In this document: positions 13,436 to 27,089 of the stretch, piece by piece
Numbering within the stretch: position 1 is the stretch's first letter
How the letters are laid out: each line of letters opens with the position of its first letter
From: Agelaius tricolor
Lineage: Eukaryota; Chordata; Aves; Passeriformes; Icteridae
Direction of reading: 5' to 3'
DNA length: 64,000 nt
Assembly: GCA_023055355.1 (NCBI GenBank)
Contig: JALJCS010000009.1
Span: forward strand, 46,592,501-46,656,500
The notes under the pieces: generated by a model
Seen by the model: the letters and a program-made list of their open reading frames with translations, nothing else
Told to the model about the DNA's origin: nothing
Database searches by the model: none
Position numbers and translations under genes: made by a program

Positions 13436-16400
13436 TCAATCAAATCATATGTCTGTGGTTCAGCTGGGATGTCAGCACATTTTTTAAGATTTCACTGCCA
13501 ACCATCACCAATTCGTCTCCACTGTCTGGGCACTGAAACTGTGACAGGGCAGGTTGTAAACCTGCTCAAAATACATCAAAGCCCTTGTGAAACAACAAGA
13601 AGTTCATCAGGAGAAGAGACCTTTTCATCTATCATGCCAGCTGGGCACCCACGTTACATAAATCAGCCCAAAACTTTGAGCCATACACAAGAAAGTTCTT
13701 TCTCTTTGCTGCCAGTGGGTGACAGAGTTATGAAGTGCAGGAAATGATCCTTGCAGATCATCTCATGCAACATTGCACTTCTAGGTCCTCAGTGGTTTAA
13801 TAATAGCTCTTCAGCCTAAGTACCTAAATTGCCTAAAAGGTGTCTTCAATGTGCAATCTTCTACTGATCTCATTATTCAAATATTCTGTGAAAAATTCTA
13901 TTGTTTCCTCCCCTTTCCTCCAGGCTTGGGCTTTTGTTCAGGGCTAAAAGTGCCTTTATTACCATCTCTGAATATGCACCATAAATGTTCTGCATAATGA
14001 GCTCTGTGGGTTTAGAAAATCATGATTTTTCTCCAAGCCAGGCATTCCTCGAGGGCCTGAGGGATGCTGAAGGAAAGTTTGTTGTGGAACTGGGATGGTT
14101 GTAAATGCTCTCTCCTTGGGGAAAGGTGAGGATTAGAGCTCCCAGAAGTGACAAGTACCAACAGTTGAACATTAGAGATAAACTCCTAAAGATATCTCCT
14201 CACAACACAGCACCTAAGGGGTTGGTTTGCTCCCTGCACCAAAAGCATGATAAACTTCATGTGGCCAGAAGTTGAACTTTGAGAGAAGTCATTTATCCTT
14301 TTATAAGAATAATTCTATGGAAACCCACTCAATACACATATTCCAAAAATATGCTGATATGTATTTTTAAAAAATTATGGATAAACTGTTGTAAATTATA
14401 CTCAAGTACAAAAAAACCCCAAAAACCTACCACCCATTCCCCCAAGAAATAACTTGCAAAAATGACAGGACCAGTTCATTCAACTCCTGAATTCAGCTTT
14501 GCCTGGGAATAAGGCAGAGCCTTCCTGTATTAAAATACAAACCTTTACCAGCAAACTCAACAAGACTCACAGTTCAGCACAGGCACAACTTTTTATTTTT
14601 TCATGCTTTTATAAAAAGAACTGATCAAAACCCTTAAAATTCTTTCTAAGGACCTTCCTAAGATGACAGCTGTGAGCTGTCACTATATTTTTGTAAATGG
14701 TTTAAAATAAAAGAGGAGGTTAAAAGCTTTTCCCCAGTTCATAGCCAATGGTAGAAACTCCTGCAGACCTCTTGACACCACATATTTTACATCTGACATA
14801 ATGACAAGTTTTCTGATGTTTAAGCTGAGGTCTTAATTTTCCACTAAGTATTTACAGCAGAAAGACCCCGTGGCTCTCTGAAGGGTCAGCTGGAGCAAGG
14901 CCACGTAAAACACACATTCAAAGGCTTCTGGAACATCACACTTTCATTTCTGAGTCAAGAAATATTCACAGGTTTTTTCTTGGGGTGTGACACCACTCCT
15001 GTGTGTGGTTGTGGAGTGTTCTGAGCATCCACAGAAAAACGAGAACAACTCTACTGCAGAAACATTGCTTTAAAAAATCACCTATTGCATGGCATGCTGC
15101 TTTTTGGAAATTCATTTTCTTCATAAAAATCATCTTCCCGGGAAAAGGTACATGGTCACAACCTCATGGAAAACACATCAATGTTTCCAAGTAATTCTCA
15201 GCTATTAAAACAGAGTTTTCACCCAGTTAGACCACTCTGAGGGAATCATACCAAACTGAAAACCTGGAGACATCCATTCCATATTGATGTAGTCCAGTGA
15301 GGAGATAAAATGCCCTGCACTGCTACTCCTGTACCTGTGACAGCAGCAAGGCTGTCAATCCAATAAATCAAACAGTGGAGTGAGGTTTCAGCCTCTGACA
15401 CTGAGGGAAAAGAAAAAAGGCTTTAATGCTGAAAGGAATGACAAAATATATATTTAAAAAAAAAAAAAAGACCACCCAAAAAGTTTCTTTTTTGTTTTTC
15501 TTTTGTCCCCTTAGGCCTCTATTACCACTGCACTGCCACAGGTCTTAAAATTATACCATGCACACACACACTGGCATGTACATACCCTAATCCCAAAACA
15601 TCATCCTAACTCTGTCAGATTTATAAAAAAATAGCATTTTTCCTCCATTAATGACCAACATGTTTTTCATAGGCAGTCATGGAGTGAGAGGCATCTCATT
15701 AATAACATGCTTTTCATTCTAAACCTCTGCCTAAATGGGTGCCAAACACAATTCTGGGTATATTCAGTATTTAACTGATAAAATGCCTTCTGTGACAGCA
15801 ATGAGGCACTGTGGTGCTGTGCCCTGTTGGCATTTACAGCCCTTTCCATGGGCCACCTTCAAAAGCTGTAGAGAAAATATGAAATGCAATGGACAGAGCG
15901 GGCAAACACAGTGATCTTTGTATGACAAGCACCATTTTTTTCAGGATTATATTCTTGAATGCTTGCACCAGCAATATTTATTCTGCAAGGAACTGGGAGA
16001 CAAACAAAACCTTGCACTTGGTGCAGTTGCAGTGGCAAAGACTGGAACAAAGCTCCAGTGTCACAAGTCTGAAATAATGTCCCACACTTTGCTGCTAAAT
16101 ACTGGTTTTGTTAAGAACTTTCGGCATTCGTGCAAGCACATGGGCATGCTGCAGTGGTTATCATCATATTTATGGTTAGGAGTGGCTTAGAAAGCTGTTT
16201 GATCACTGTAAATTACACAAAGAAAGTCTGGGATCTTTGGCCAGCTCTTGAGTATTGTCTCCTTCCTAAGGATGGGGATCTACAAAACCACATCAATACT
16301 GGGGGGTTTGCCCCTTGAAGCCCAGAGATTCTCTGCTGTTTTTTAGCTCAGGGAGTGAAGGGAAGGACCCTGGCATGCCCCAGTCTGACTTCTGCTCAAG

Positions 16401-18837
16401 GTTTGACAAAGATGTGCTCTCCTGGTGTCACAGAGCATGAACTGTGCATGGTTCCAGCTGGATCTGTCCAGCACACCATCCCCAGCAAGCCCTAAACCAT
16501 GCTCCACACAGGTACCATCCTGTTAAAACTAGGTCCTCACCAAGTTATTTCATCTATGGGGTCATTTTCTCACCTGTAATCTGACATCTTCTATTTATAA
16601 TTATCAGGTCTAGGGAAAAAAACCCTGCTCCTGTCAGAGCCAAAGCATGGAAGCTGTCAATTCAAGATCCTGACATCTTGTAAGGCACACAGAAAACCAA
16701 AAATCATCCCTGTTTGAAGCCCACCTACCACGTAGAGCCTTTTAACCTCTATTAACCAGTACCAGGGTCATGCCAAAGTTGCTGTGAAGAATGCAGATGG
16801 TGCATCACAAATAGCACAAGCATAGTTTGGAGATCTATAATTCATCTCAGTAGCAAGTGAAAAGAATGATTTCTTGACAGTACAACAAACACTTTCACAT
16901 TTTGGCTTCTGAAAATGCACTTAGCACCTGCACAAACAGAGCTTTTTCTTGAATCATGGCCATTTGGTGGAGTTATGTAAGGTAACCAGTGCCAGGACAA
17001 CTGGCACATTTGCATTTCATACAAATTACTTGTGCTAAGAATATGCTCCCACACTAAAAAAATAAAAAAAAACCAAAACTAGGAATAGCGAAAAGAAGCA
17101 ACTCATCAGTACAGATCACATGAAATGGCATCCAGTCACACCACTATTAATGTCCAAGTCATTGCTATCCAGCCATATAAGAGCTTGGTACCACAGTCAG
17201 GGGACTGAGAAAGAGCCAGAGGGATTTAGGTCTCCACAGGATCCCAGGGAGCCAGAAACTCAACCACACAAAGGATTTACGCATGAGACTACTACTTCTC
17301 ACCTTTTAAAGGAAGAATAAAATAAAAGGAAAAAAAAGGAAAAGACCATAAAGTCATTATTAAACAGATAACATAGACACTCATAATAAAAATAAAAATT
17401 TTTCCCCCAAAACATCACTTATGGCACATTTCACATTAGAATCTTACACTCCCTACTTCAGAGAAATGAAACACAAAAGATTTTACTCTTTGATGAGTAG
17501 AAGATACTCATCTCAACCATATTAAATTACAAAGGATGTTAATCAAGCAGGATGCCAGAACCAAGTATTTAAATTGATCATAAAAATGCCTAGGGAGATG
17601 GTAAAAAACTTTCTCACGTATCAAAAAATCCATTGAGAAGTTTACAATTAGACAACAGCAAAAAACTTTCTCTTTTGCTCTCCTGCAGGATAACCTGGGA
17701 ACTAAATTGAGAAGACTCTGGGATGAATGTTGAAAATAAACTATACTGAGGCTTTCCATACAATTAAAAATTATTATTGTTCAACTCAAGTTATTTGCAA
17801 TTGCAGTGGTTTAGCCATTACAAAACTAAACCCAGGACTTGGTCAGAAAAATAAACACCATGCTTCATTTTTTTGCAGTATTTTATCAGTGTTATGACTC
17901 ATTGATAACAGGAAAGTTTCCCAAGAACTAGAGTTCAAAATTTCCCAACTAGTTTAAGATGTTCCTGTTTAAAAATATAGTTGTAACTTTAAAAACCATT
18001 TTAATAGCATTTATGTCAATTAAGTTTTCAATTTTGAACCATCACAGCCTGCTGAACATCACTGGATAAGGTAGTGGAAGGAATATCTATAAAGGAGATA
18101 CACTGGGTAATCAGAAATTCCTGAGGATTTCTGCAGACTGTGGATTATCTCATGACCATAACAATTCCTCTCATGTCCTTGTGAGTCATCTCACAGCTTT
18201 TATCTAAAAAACAGAATTTGTAAAATCAAGCCTAATTAGAGATTTAGGAACAAGAGACTTCCCTTTTATTGGTAATCTGGAAAATAGAATACAAAAGTAA
18301 TACTAAAGTTGGCACACCAAGCTACAAGCCACCCATAAAAAGCAACAATTCTGTTCCCCCTCTCTCTCTTTCTCCTGAATTTTCACAGTCATCAAACTTC
18401 CTCTAAGGCAGAACAACTCTGATGCAAGACAACACAAGCCAATGCAACCCTGCTCTTTATAAGAGGCAAAAAACCTCAAAGTCAGACTGACACTCCATCT
18501 AGAAACATCTCTCTCAAAATGGTACATTGGATTCAAAATTGGAAACTGTCCTCAAATTAAGCTTTGTAAGCCTCTAATTTTAAAATGAAGCGTCAATTAC
18601 TTGTCAGTCTAATTTGTTCTTCACAAGACAGAAGTGAAAATTTTATTAGGATATTGAAATCCTAATGCATCTTATTGCATAACTAAGAAATAAATTTGGA
18701 AAGAGCTTAAAATAAATAACTTATAGGAGTACTGGATTTCATGCATAATATTGGAGTAGATATTTTCTGTTAATTTTTTTTTTAAGAAGTGTAATAATTT
18801 TAGGAGCTCCATTTATTACTAAATTAACCCCAGAGTG

Positions 18838-19022
18838 GGTCAGGTTGGAGGGGAGCACAGTGGGTCATGGGGTCCAGCCTTCCTGCTCAGGCAGGGCCAT
18901 GCCAGAGCAAAGGGCACAGGATTCCATCCAGAAGGTTCTGGAATATCCTCAGTGAGGGATACACAGCCTCTCTGGGAAACCTGTTCCAGTGTCACCCACA
19001 CTTTAAAGAAGTTTTTCATGCT
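18838..19022 (-). mobile_element. CR1 LINE fragment, diverged
   Basis: The plus strand carries GGTTGGAGGGGAGCACAGTG, GGTCATGGGGTCCAGCCTTC, CTGCTCAGGCAGGGCCATGC and CACAGGATTCCATCCAGAAG. It continues with CAGTGAGGGA, ACACAGCCTCTCTGGGAAAC, CTGTTCCAGTGTCACCCACA and a final TTTAAAGAAGTTTTTCATG. These blocks come in the order of an avian CR1 3' region read in reverse complement. The terminal octamers are missing or eroded on the left, and the element ends where CR1 consensus continues into the AAGAAGTTCTTCC region. Orientation is minus, as for the other copies. Confidence 0.88.
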
Positions 19023-20047
19023 TTTCACTTTATTTAAGAAAGATTAAACAGTGTATTTCACTGCCTAAATATCACCTTGTCAGCATCTGTGACACGTGGT
19101 TATGAATGCCTGCAAGAAAGTGATCTTCAGACCCTTGGGACTGTGGAACACCCAGGAGAGAAGGTTTGAACACCTCCAGCAGCAGCCCTGGGCATCTCCA
19201 GCCCCATGGAACCCCCACTGCTCCCTCTGAAGCACTCTGGGTTTGTGCCATGCAGGATATGCTGTAAATGCCAACCACCTGCCCCTCTCAAATCTGTGTC
19301 AACAGAGGCATTTTCATCCTCAACATTTGAAAAAACAATAATTCCACTGCCTCCACAGACATCTGAAGGGAAATAAATGTACATGGAGGGCTGAATAGAA
19401 TTTCTAGAGTTGTCATTACATACCATCACTGGAGAAGTGATATTTTTTGTTCCTTGTGAGTTGAGAAGAGCAAGCCCTTGATAATCACTACAGCATCCAA
19501 GACACTCTGCTCACCAAGGCAGCAGCAAGGCTGCTTGGGTGCTGACAACTCTGGGGCTGGGATGAGGCTTTAAAACCTGCAACCAAACCGCTTTGCATTT
19601 TCTGTCACTCTTTCAGGGACATTTGTGCAAGAGGGCATTGCTTTGTTGTGTATCTGTGGTAGCTGAGACACCTCATGGATGAAAAATGCTGTTAAGGTTA
19701 TGCATTCAGTCAAGGATGGAGCAAAGGATCCAAGAAGTCTCCATTTCCACTTGCCAGCTGCAACTTCTCTTTTCACCACCTCCTCCTTTTTAGCACTTCT
19801 ACATGGTAGAGCTAAAACTGGGTTTCTGGAGGCACTCTAAGCTGGTTGCACTAACCACTGCCAGCGGCTTAGCTTCAGATGTTTGAATAGCTCACAAAAA
19901 TCAGCTGGCTGCAAATAGGAAATACCCAAGGAATATTTAATGCCAGACTCCAGGAGAATTTAAGTGCTTGCAGAAAATCAGTAAATGAGTAAATCAAAAA
20001 AGGAATGGCTCTTCATTCTGGCTGGAATTGTAACCTTGGAAGGCAGT

Positions 20048-20128
20048 ACAAAAAAATCCCAAACAAACAAATAAACAAATAACAAAAACCAAACGAAAAA
20101 AAACCCAACAACCCAACGCCAAAAAACC
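20048..20128. repeat. A/C-rich low-complexity tract
   Basis: About 80 bases almost entirely A and C, with a handful of T and G (AAACAAACAAATAAACAAAT, then AACAAAAACCAAACG and AACCCAACAACCCAACG). It looks like an older, mutated member of the A/C tract class. Confidence 0.88.
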
Positions 20129-20758
20129 ATGACAGCATTGGTGTCTATGTCCTGAAGGCAACATTTGCCCATCAAAATAGTCCTTATTAATGGTAGAGAC
20201 CACATAACTTATAAGAAGTATACTTTGACAGATTTTTGTACAGTTTTGGCACAGAAGCTTTGTTCAAAAATAAATTTACCATGACAGATGTCCTCACACA
20301 CTTCAAAATCCAACAGTTCCTACATGCAATTCCAATGATAAGGAGTGAAGAAGAAACAGTGTCAATCAAACCCTCTGTTCCAGCTATTGTAAAACTTGCA
20401 CAGCATATGAATATCAGTTTCCTAGAGATCAGTTCCCAAACTCTACGCTGCAGGATTCCTGCCTCGTGCTCCTGGGGTCTCAGCTGGATTTCTTGTGCTC
20501 TTTGACACGTAGCTATTGGAAACAGTGCAAAATGAATGCAAAGCAGCTTATAAAATATTACCAGTGTCACACCCTTCTCTCTCTCTCCTTCCTGGGGTTT
20601 ATAATGATATAAAATGCATAGCATGTGAATATCACAGTCCCACCTGGATCTCAATAGGTTCATAATATTTTTCCCCTTTTCCCTTACCCAGCACATTACA
20701 ACACTTAATACTTTTCTTAGTGAAAACACCAGAAACTGAACATCAACATAGCAGGTAA

Positions 20759-20801
<43 letters not shown>

Positions 20802-20802
20802 A
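20759..20802. repeat. (TAAA)n microsatellite, 11 perfect units
   Basis: Eleven uninterrupted TAAA units followed by extra A residues. Perfect tetranucleotide arrays of this length are usually polymorphic. No retroelement body is recognisable on either side. Confidence 0.95.
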
Positions 20803-23410
20803 AAATATTAAGACAGCAGGTAAATATTCAATTATAGACTTCTTTTATTCTGTGAGTTAGAAACTCACAGACGAAACTCAAGGTGAAGGCCTAGCTGCCT
20901 TTATTGTGTGCTGAAGATTTCCAACCCTAAAATCTGAATCCCAATAAAAATCAACTGCTTTTGAGTACTGAGAACAGATAACTGTTCCAATAAGTTTTTG
21001 ATTCATTTTTTGTTTAACCTCCACTTTACTCAAGCTGCTTTGAGTAAAGAGAGCAAAATCATCTGAAGTGATGTTTGGTTAGGTTTGCTATTTCATAGTT
21101 GGGGGAAAAAAAAAAGCTATGCCTAAATTCCTGCAACAGCTTATCCCTGGAGGCTGACCTCATGTAGTTCATCCTCCTTCTGGGAGAAGTTCTGGAGGAG
21201 GTGTACTCACTTATTTAAGATCTGAAAGAGTCTTTTAAGTGGTGTGGAAGACCATGTTAAGTCAGAAAACCTGTGCTAAAAAAGCAGAGTGTGATGCTTT
21301 TTCCAAACTAACACAGCTTCACTGTTTCCCACCTTTAATTTTTGTCCTCAACTTGCATGTGCTGCTTTAAACTCTAAAATTTGGTCCGGCTGGATGCCCA
21401 TGGCATGAAGAAGAACCAAGGGGTCAGGTTCACCAACACTGCAAATATATGTCTAGTTTCCAATAATTCCCACATAATTTTACTTGGTTCCTCTTTCAGA
21501 CTGTTGACCAAAAGGATCAAAAACACACCATGAGCTTTCTGCCACTTTCTCTCCTGCAAAGTAGGGAAGTGAACTCCAACCATTCCTAACAGCTGCTCTG
21601 ATGGGACTCAGAATCCATCTGAAACCAAATCAAAGACACCTGACACTCTGGAAAACATCAGTGCCCCCAGGACAGCTCCCTGAGCTGAGATCGATGGGCA
21701 CAGAAACATCGCTTGTCTCTGCTGAAGTGCTTTGATTTGTGTGAGCTGTACAACAGGCAGCAGAGACAAGATGACAATGTGTCCCTGGTCTGCTTCACCA
21801 GACCCTGGCAGCCTTCTTATTGATCTGGAATTAAATCTGAGCAGCTCTCCCTGCACTGCTGTTGTGAGGATGCAGACCTGCTGTCTAATGCAACACTCAC
21901 TCCTCGACTCAGGTCTCAACTTTCTAGATACATTTTTTGTGAAATATAATGTTCAACAGAAAAAATTCCAAAAGCATTTTCATAGACTGAATAATAAATA
22001 GCATAAGTAATCATATTCATTGATGCATTTAATGCCACTTCATGCATTTACAGATCAGGGGGATCTTTTAGATTTCTCTTAGTTGTACTCATTACTCTTA
22101 TCTGGTTTTAAAAGGCTCTAACTGTAGCTCAAGCTAAAAATGAATGAGAACAGGCAAAATACACCCCTCAGGTGTGCTGTGCAGGAGGTTCTTTTTGCAC
22201 ATAAAACTCTGCACTTCTGCAGGACACTCCTGAAGATGAATGCCCTCATTTAAGAAACGGTGGGATGTGACTTGTGATCAATTAGCAAAAATCCTATGTG
22301 TACAACTGGCTGACACACCAGCTTGTTTCACTGAACACTGAGCAAATTGAGCCATTCCTCTGAATTTTCAGCTCCATTTAGCCTCGGCATTTATTAAACT
22401 AATCTCTAAGCCCCCTACCAATCATCTACGGAGTTTTGCTTAAAAAGAGAGTATAAAATGAATTAATGATGCAAAGCTCACAACGTTTCTTTTCTAAATT
22501 AGGCATATCTGGTAATTTATCTGTAAATATTATAGTACAGCAATTGTACCTCATTGACCTTTTCCATCTTGCCCCTGAAAGACAAGCAGAGTGAGGCTGT
22601 TGTAGCAGACAGGTCTGCACAACCTTTTAAGGATATTGCTCACTGCTTGGGGAAGAATCTATACCTGACTGATAACAGTTTGCTTTTTAGTCAGAAATGG
22701 CCACTTTTATCTTAACAGAAAAGGATACATTTCATTAGGAAGAAGGTCACTCCTCCCAGTTACAAACCTATAAATAAATAACAACAGAAAGCATCTTGCC
22801 CCTCGTCAAAAACCTTTTAGGCTTTGACTTTTAAGACTTTTAAAATGGACTGAAGGCAACTCACTCCTAATGAATATTGATGCCAGATAAACATCTTCAA
22901 AGTGCCCTTGAAAGCCTGCATAAATAGTTTCACTTAGTTTGACTTTAGTTTTAATAAAACTGTTTATTAAAAAAAAAAAGGAAATCTGAAAACTACACAA
23001 GACAGCACTTGTGGGAGAAATGACCTCTCAGATCATGTTCTCTGCATCACAAAGGCTGATGCCAGATCCTGCAGCCCTTTCTATCCCTAAGTGACTGCAA
23101 TCACTGAGGAAAGAAAGATTTGTTTATGAATGAGGGCAGAAAGTAGCAATGATAAAGTGAACAGGTATCACGTTTCGGCTCCTGGCTGACAGAAAGCGAA
23201 ATTTACCTCTATGTGTCACCTGGGAAGCTCCTTAGCTGTTCAAAATAGCAAACGACAGCAACATCTGGAGTTAGGGCATCCCTTTATCAAATCTTAACCA
23301 TATTCTGTGTTAAAAGATTACTTGATGGGATTTAACCTTTTGGGTTACAAATATACCATGCTTAAATGTACTGAGCAGAATATGTTAAGGGCAGCTGTAA
23401 TAGTTTGGTT

Positions 23411-23473
23411 GAGATATTCATGCCATTACATGAGATATCCACGTCATTACATGAGATATCCGTGTCATTACAT
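23411..23473. repeat. 21-bp tandem repeat, three copies
   Basis: Three head-to-tail 21-bp units at 23411-23431, 23432-23452 and 23453-23473, each of the form GAGATAT..., then an ATG/ACG/GTG variant, then TCATTACAT or CCATTACAT. Units differ only at a few middle bases. The unit length is a multiple of three, so an open frame on the plus strand (23307-23732) repeats MRYPRHY-like heptads; this frame is probably accidental. Confidence 0.93.
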
Positions 23474-26400
23474 GCTGTTATTCCACATTTTATCCAAACA
23501 CAAGTTTGCTCATATCCACCATGGCAAAAGACAACAGATAATACAGATTCTATACGTGACACCAACCAGAATCACAAAAAATCTTTCTGGCAAAGGAAAT
23601 CAATGGGGAATCTGGAATGTCCTCCTGCTGGGCCTACACATGGTAATCCACTCAGTGAATGAAAAACTGGATTGTTTCATTGGAACAAACAGGGAGCAAT
23701 GGGAACACAGAGCTGCCAAAGTTTTCATTTAATGAACTTGGTACACTAATCACGTTCCCATAACTCAGCCTGACAGGCTGACTTCCCACCTGAAGGAAGG
23801 CAGCTTCTTCAACCTGAAACCACCTACAGAGCCCACCACATGCTCACTGCTGCCTTTATTCCAGAGATATGGCATGCCTGGATACTGCTGGGGAACCAGC
23901 AGAGCACTGGAATAAAATCAGGCAATAGGTCTTGAATCATGCTCCAGTGTGCTTGGGATTAGAAACACACCTTGAAAAAGGGAAAGGTGGCCAAGAAAAG
24001 TTACCACAAATCTGTTTTCAGGGTGATCTTAATTCAGCAGCAAAGCTGACAGAGTCCAGTTTAAAAGGTTTCAGGGGAATTAAAGGGTGCTGTTACAAAG
24101 ACACACTATAAAAATGACAAACCCAGCATGAAGCTTCTAAAAACAAAAATACCCTTTGTGAATATTTTTGTTGTTGTTTGTACAGTGAAGCATAAACAGC
24201 TACCTAGAAAAGTAAAGTGGTGCTACACTTCACATAAAGATTAAAAACTTTGTGAACTGAGCTGAAACTTCCAGAATATCAACATTTGAATATCAATTGT
24301 ATTTGGCTATCAAAAAAAATAATGATGCTGTGAATTTCTTTCTCCAATTTGTGTTTAGATTTACCAAAAGTTCAGGTTTGTGACCTTCTCCTCAATGCCA
24401 AACCATTTTTCACTGACAAGTCACTTTCTTCCCCATTAGAAAAGGACAGACAGAAGTGTCATGCCCTGAAATGAGATCAAAGCTCTGCAAATATGAACTG
24501 GGGTGACTGGTTGTTCTTTCTATAACAGATGCTATTCATAGTTCTAAAAAATCCTAAATTCTCCTCTCTTTCTTGCCTGACTTCATTGTCTCCTTGTTTT
24601 TCAACCTTTATTTATGTACTCCAGGAGCTCTTGCTCTCTACAGCTCTGATTCAGGACGTGTGTTTAAAATATACTTTAATTTAAGCACGTACCTATATCC
24701 TAAGGGGCAAGGCATATATTTAAGTGCTATTCTAGATGAATGCCTTTTTCCCTCCTCTCTGCCATTTTTATCCCCTGGAGGGTCTTTACCAGGTAAAACA
24801 CAGATCCAATTGTGTTAATCCCACTAATTTAGGGTTTATTCAGACGGGATCACGACAATTCTAAACCCCCTGCTGCTTAAAAACTTCTGTCTTTTATCAT
24901 GTTGTTATTGCAAATTAGTATTAAATGTAGATGAACTAAACAGGTATTTAATTTCTGGTCTTACACAGTTGGAAGAAAAAGGAAAGCAGGACTGAACTGT
25001 TGCTGTTCAAGGAATAAAATTAAAAATGAAGCCCCTTTTGATCTTAGCTCCTTAGAATCTGGAGAAATAAAGATCCATATTTGAAACATGAAGTGATAAG
25101 AAATTGTAAAAAAGCTGACAGCTCCTTACTGCAAAACAGTAAAAAGCTCAGTGTGAAAAGCTACAAGGTATGTGGAAATGCTTCCATAATTAAAAAAGAG
25201 TCAGGAGAAGGTGATCATTTTAAATGCAACTATTTGCCAGCAATATTATCACTTTCTGAGATGTAACCACAGTCTTGGAACCCTGACAGGCACATTAATG
25301 CAAACACTTGCTTTGAGAAATTGTTGGCTCATATTCTTATTTCGTCATCTAATCATTACCTCACTGCTAAGGAAAATACAAACCCCCAGACAAGTGCTTT
25401 GTTCCTCTGATGTGAGTTCAATGCCACTTTAAACAGCTCCTCCTGTCCTTCCTGCTGAAGCAAAGGATACTCATCTACAAATGATGAGTCTGCATATTTT
25501 AAAGATGTTAATTTCTGTGTCTTTCTAAATTAATTAAGTTTTGCTTGTTTGCTCAAAAATAAGCAGCCTGAAACTTTGAAAGGTTTGGGAGTTTTTTGCG
25601 TACAAGCATTACTTTCATAGCTGGAATAAAACCACAGTCCAGGTTTGTGGTTCCTGAAGTCACCCCTGATTTTCTATCCACTTTCTTAAAAGATTATTTC
25701 AATTTTTAGCCTCCCAGTCAATGACAAAAATACCTCAGCTAGAAAATTCACAGTGGGACCTTCCCTTTAATACAAGGGGCTGCTTTTCCCAGGCAGGGAT
25801 GACCCTCAGCTGCCAAGCCTGCTGATATCCTGCTGTACAACAAATTCCAGCCTATAAAATTCCAAAAGAAGAAAGGTCAGTTCATAGGACAATCAGTTAA
25901 AAAATGTTACTGCCTTAAAAGCTGCAACTTTAATCCTTCAATGCAATGCTCACTAAATATAAGCAGAGAAAGCACATTATGGAAAAAAAGCTGCTGTTAC
26001 AGCTTTAACCAAAACATGATCTCCTGGGATCCCTGTAGCAATCCATGCTCACATTTTGCAAATTAAACAGTAACTATGAAAACAAGCTTGAAATAACCTA
26101 TCTTAAATCAGAGTTTCCATTTCACTTAAGTGCTTGCTCTTTGTTAAATGTCAGGGACAGAGCGTGGCCATTAACTGCAGCAACATCACAAGTGCACCCA
26201 GTAAAAACTCAGCTGTAATTGCTTGAGGAAAGAAATAAATTTCAGACTAAATACTTTACTACAGACTAAAAAAAAAAAAAAGCAACAAAGAAACAAAGAC
26301 CTGTCAGATGACAACAGAGAAAAACAAAAAGGCTTTTGAAATATTCATAGTGGATGTGAACTGTAACACTTATTTGGGAAACAATATGTGGGGAAGCAAC

Positions 26401-26850
26401 AGGGGGAGCATTTAAAGATTAGAGATTAAAATTAATCTTGATTGACTGTTCAGTTTAAAAGAAATAAAATTATTGCAAAGTATTTGCCAGATATATGTAA
26501 ATCCATCTTTGGTTATTTTATTTATCTAGCAGGGAGTAAAATTACAGTGGTCTGGATTAGTACCACAGCTGCACTCCCTCAGAGCATCAGTGACTTACAG
26601 ATATGCCTTTTAATGCAGAATGCTCTTTTTAGTGTTGCAGAAAAAAAATACATGATTTCCTGAATTCTGTGGGAACTTTGGCTTCCTGAGAGCACCATTT
26701 AGCTCATTCTCATAAATCTTCCCACCAAACACACAAAGCTCAGGAAAATTCACTCTTACTTAATCAAACTTGTAAAATAAGGTTTTTTTAAAACAACATC
26801 CAAGCAGTTCAGCTGGGTGTCTACCCTTCACTGCTGCTTTCAGCTCTTGC

Positions 26851-26875
<25 letters not shown>
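26851..26875. repeat. Run of 25 T
   Basis: Uninterrupted homopolymer after a C and before AATTT. It could be the complement of a retroposed poly(A) tail, but no gene-derived or SINE body is recognisable next to it. Confidence 0.92.
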
Positions 26876-26884
<9 letters not shown>

Positions 26885-27067
26885 GTGAAACTACGGTGTC
26901 AAAAATAGAGGAGCACAAGTTACCTTTCCATGTGCTGCTATTCAGGCTTTAATCACATGGTATGAAAGACATACAACAGCACTGGCAGGCAACCATTAAA
27001 AAAACCCAACTCTTCCATTCATTCCACTTTTACCCTCCCTGTAAGCACCAGCTTGGGGCAGGTAGGA

Positions 27068-27089
27068 TGATCAATAATTGATCAATAAT
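27068..27089. repeat. 11-bp exact tandem duplication
   Basis: TGATCAATAAT occurs twice head to tail. It is short and probably a replication-slippage product. Confidence 0.85.

Noticed and set aside
23411..23473. Short regular repeat considered as a CRISPR-like array
   Set aside because: The units are directly adjacent with no spacers, there are only three, and the genome is a vertebrate.
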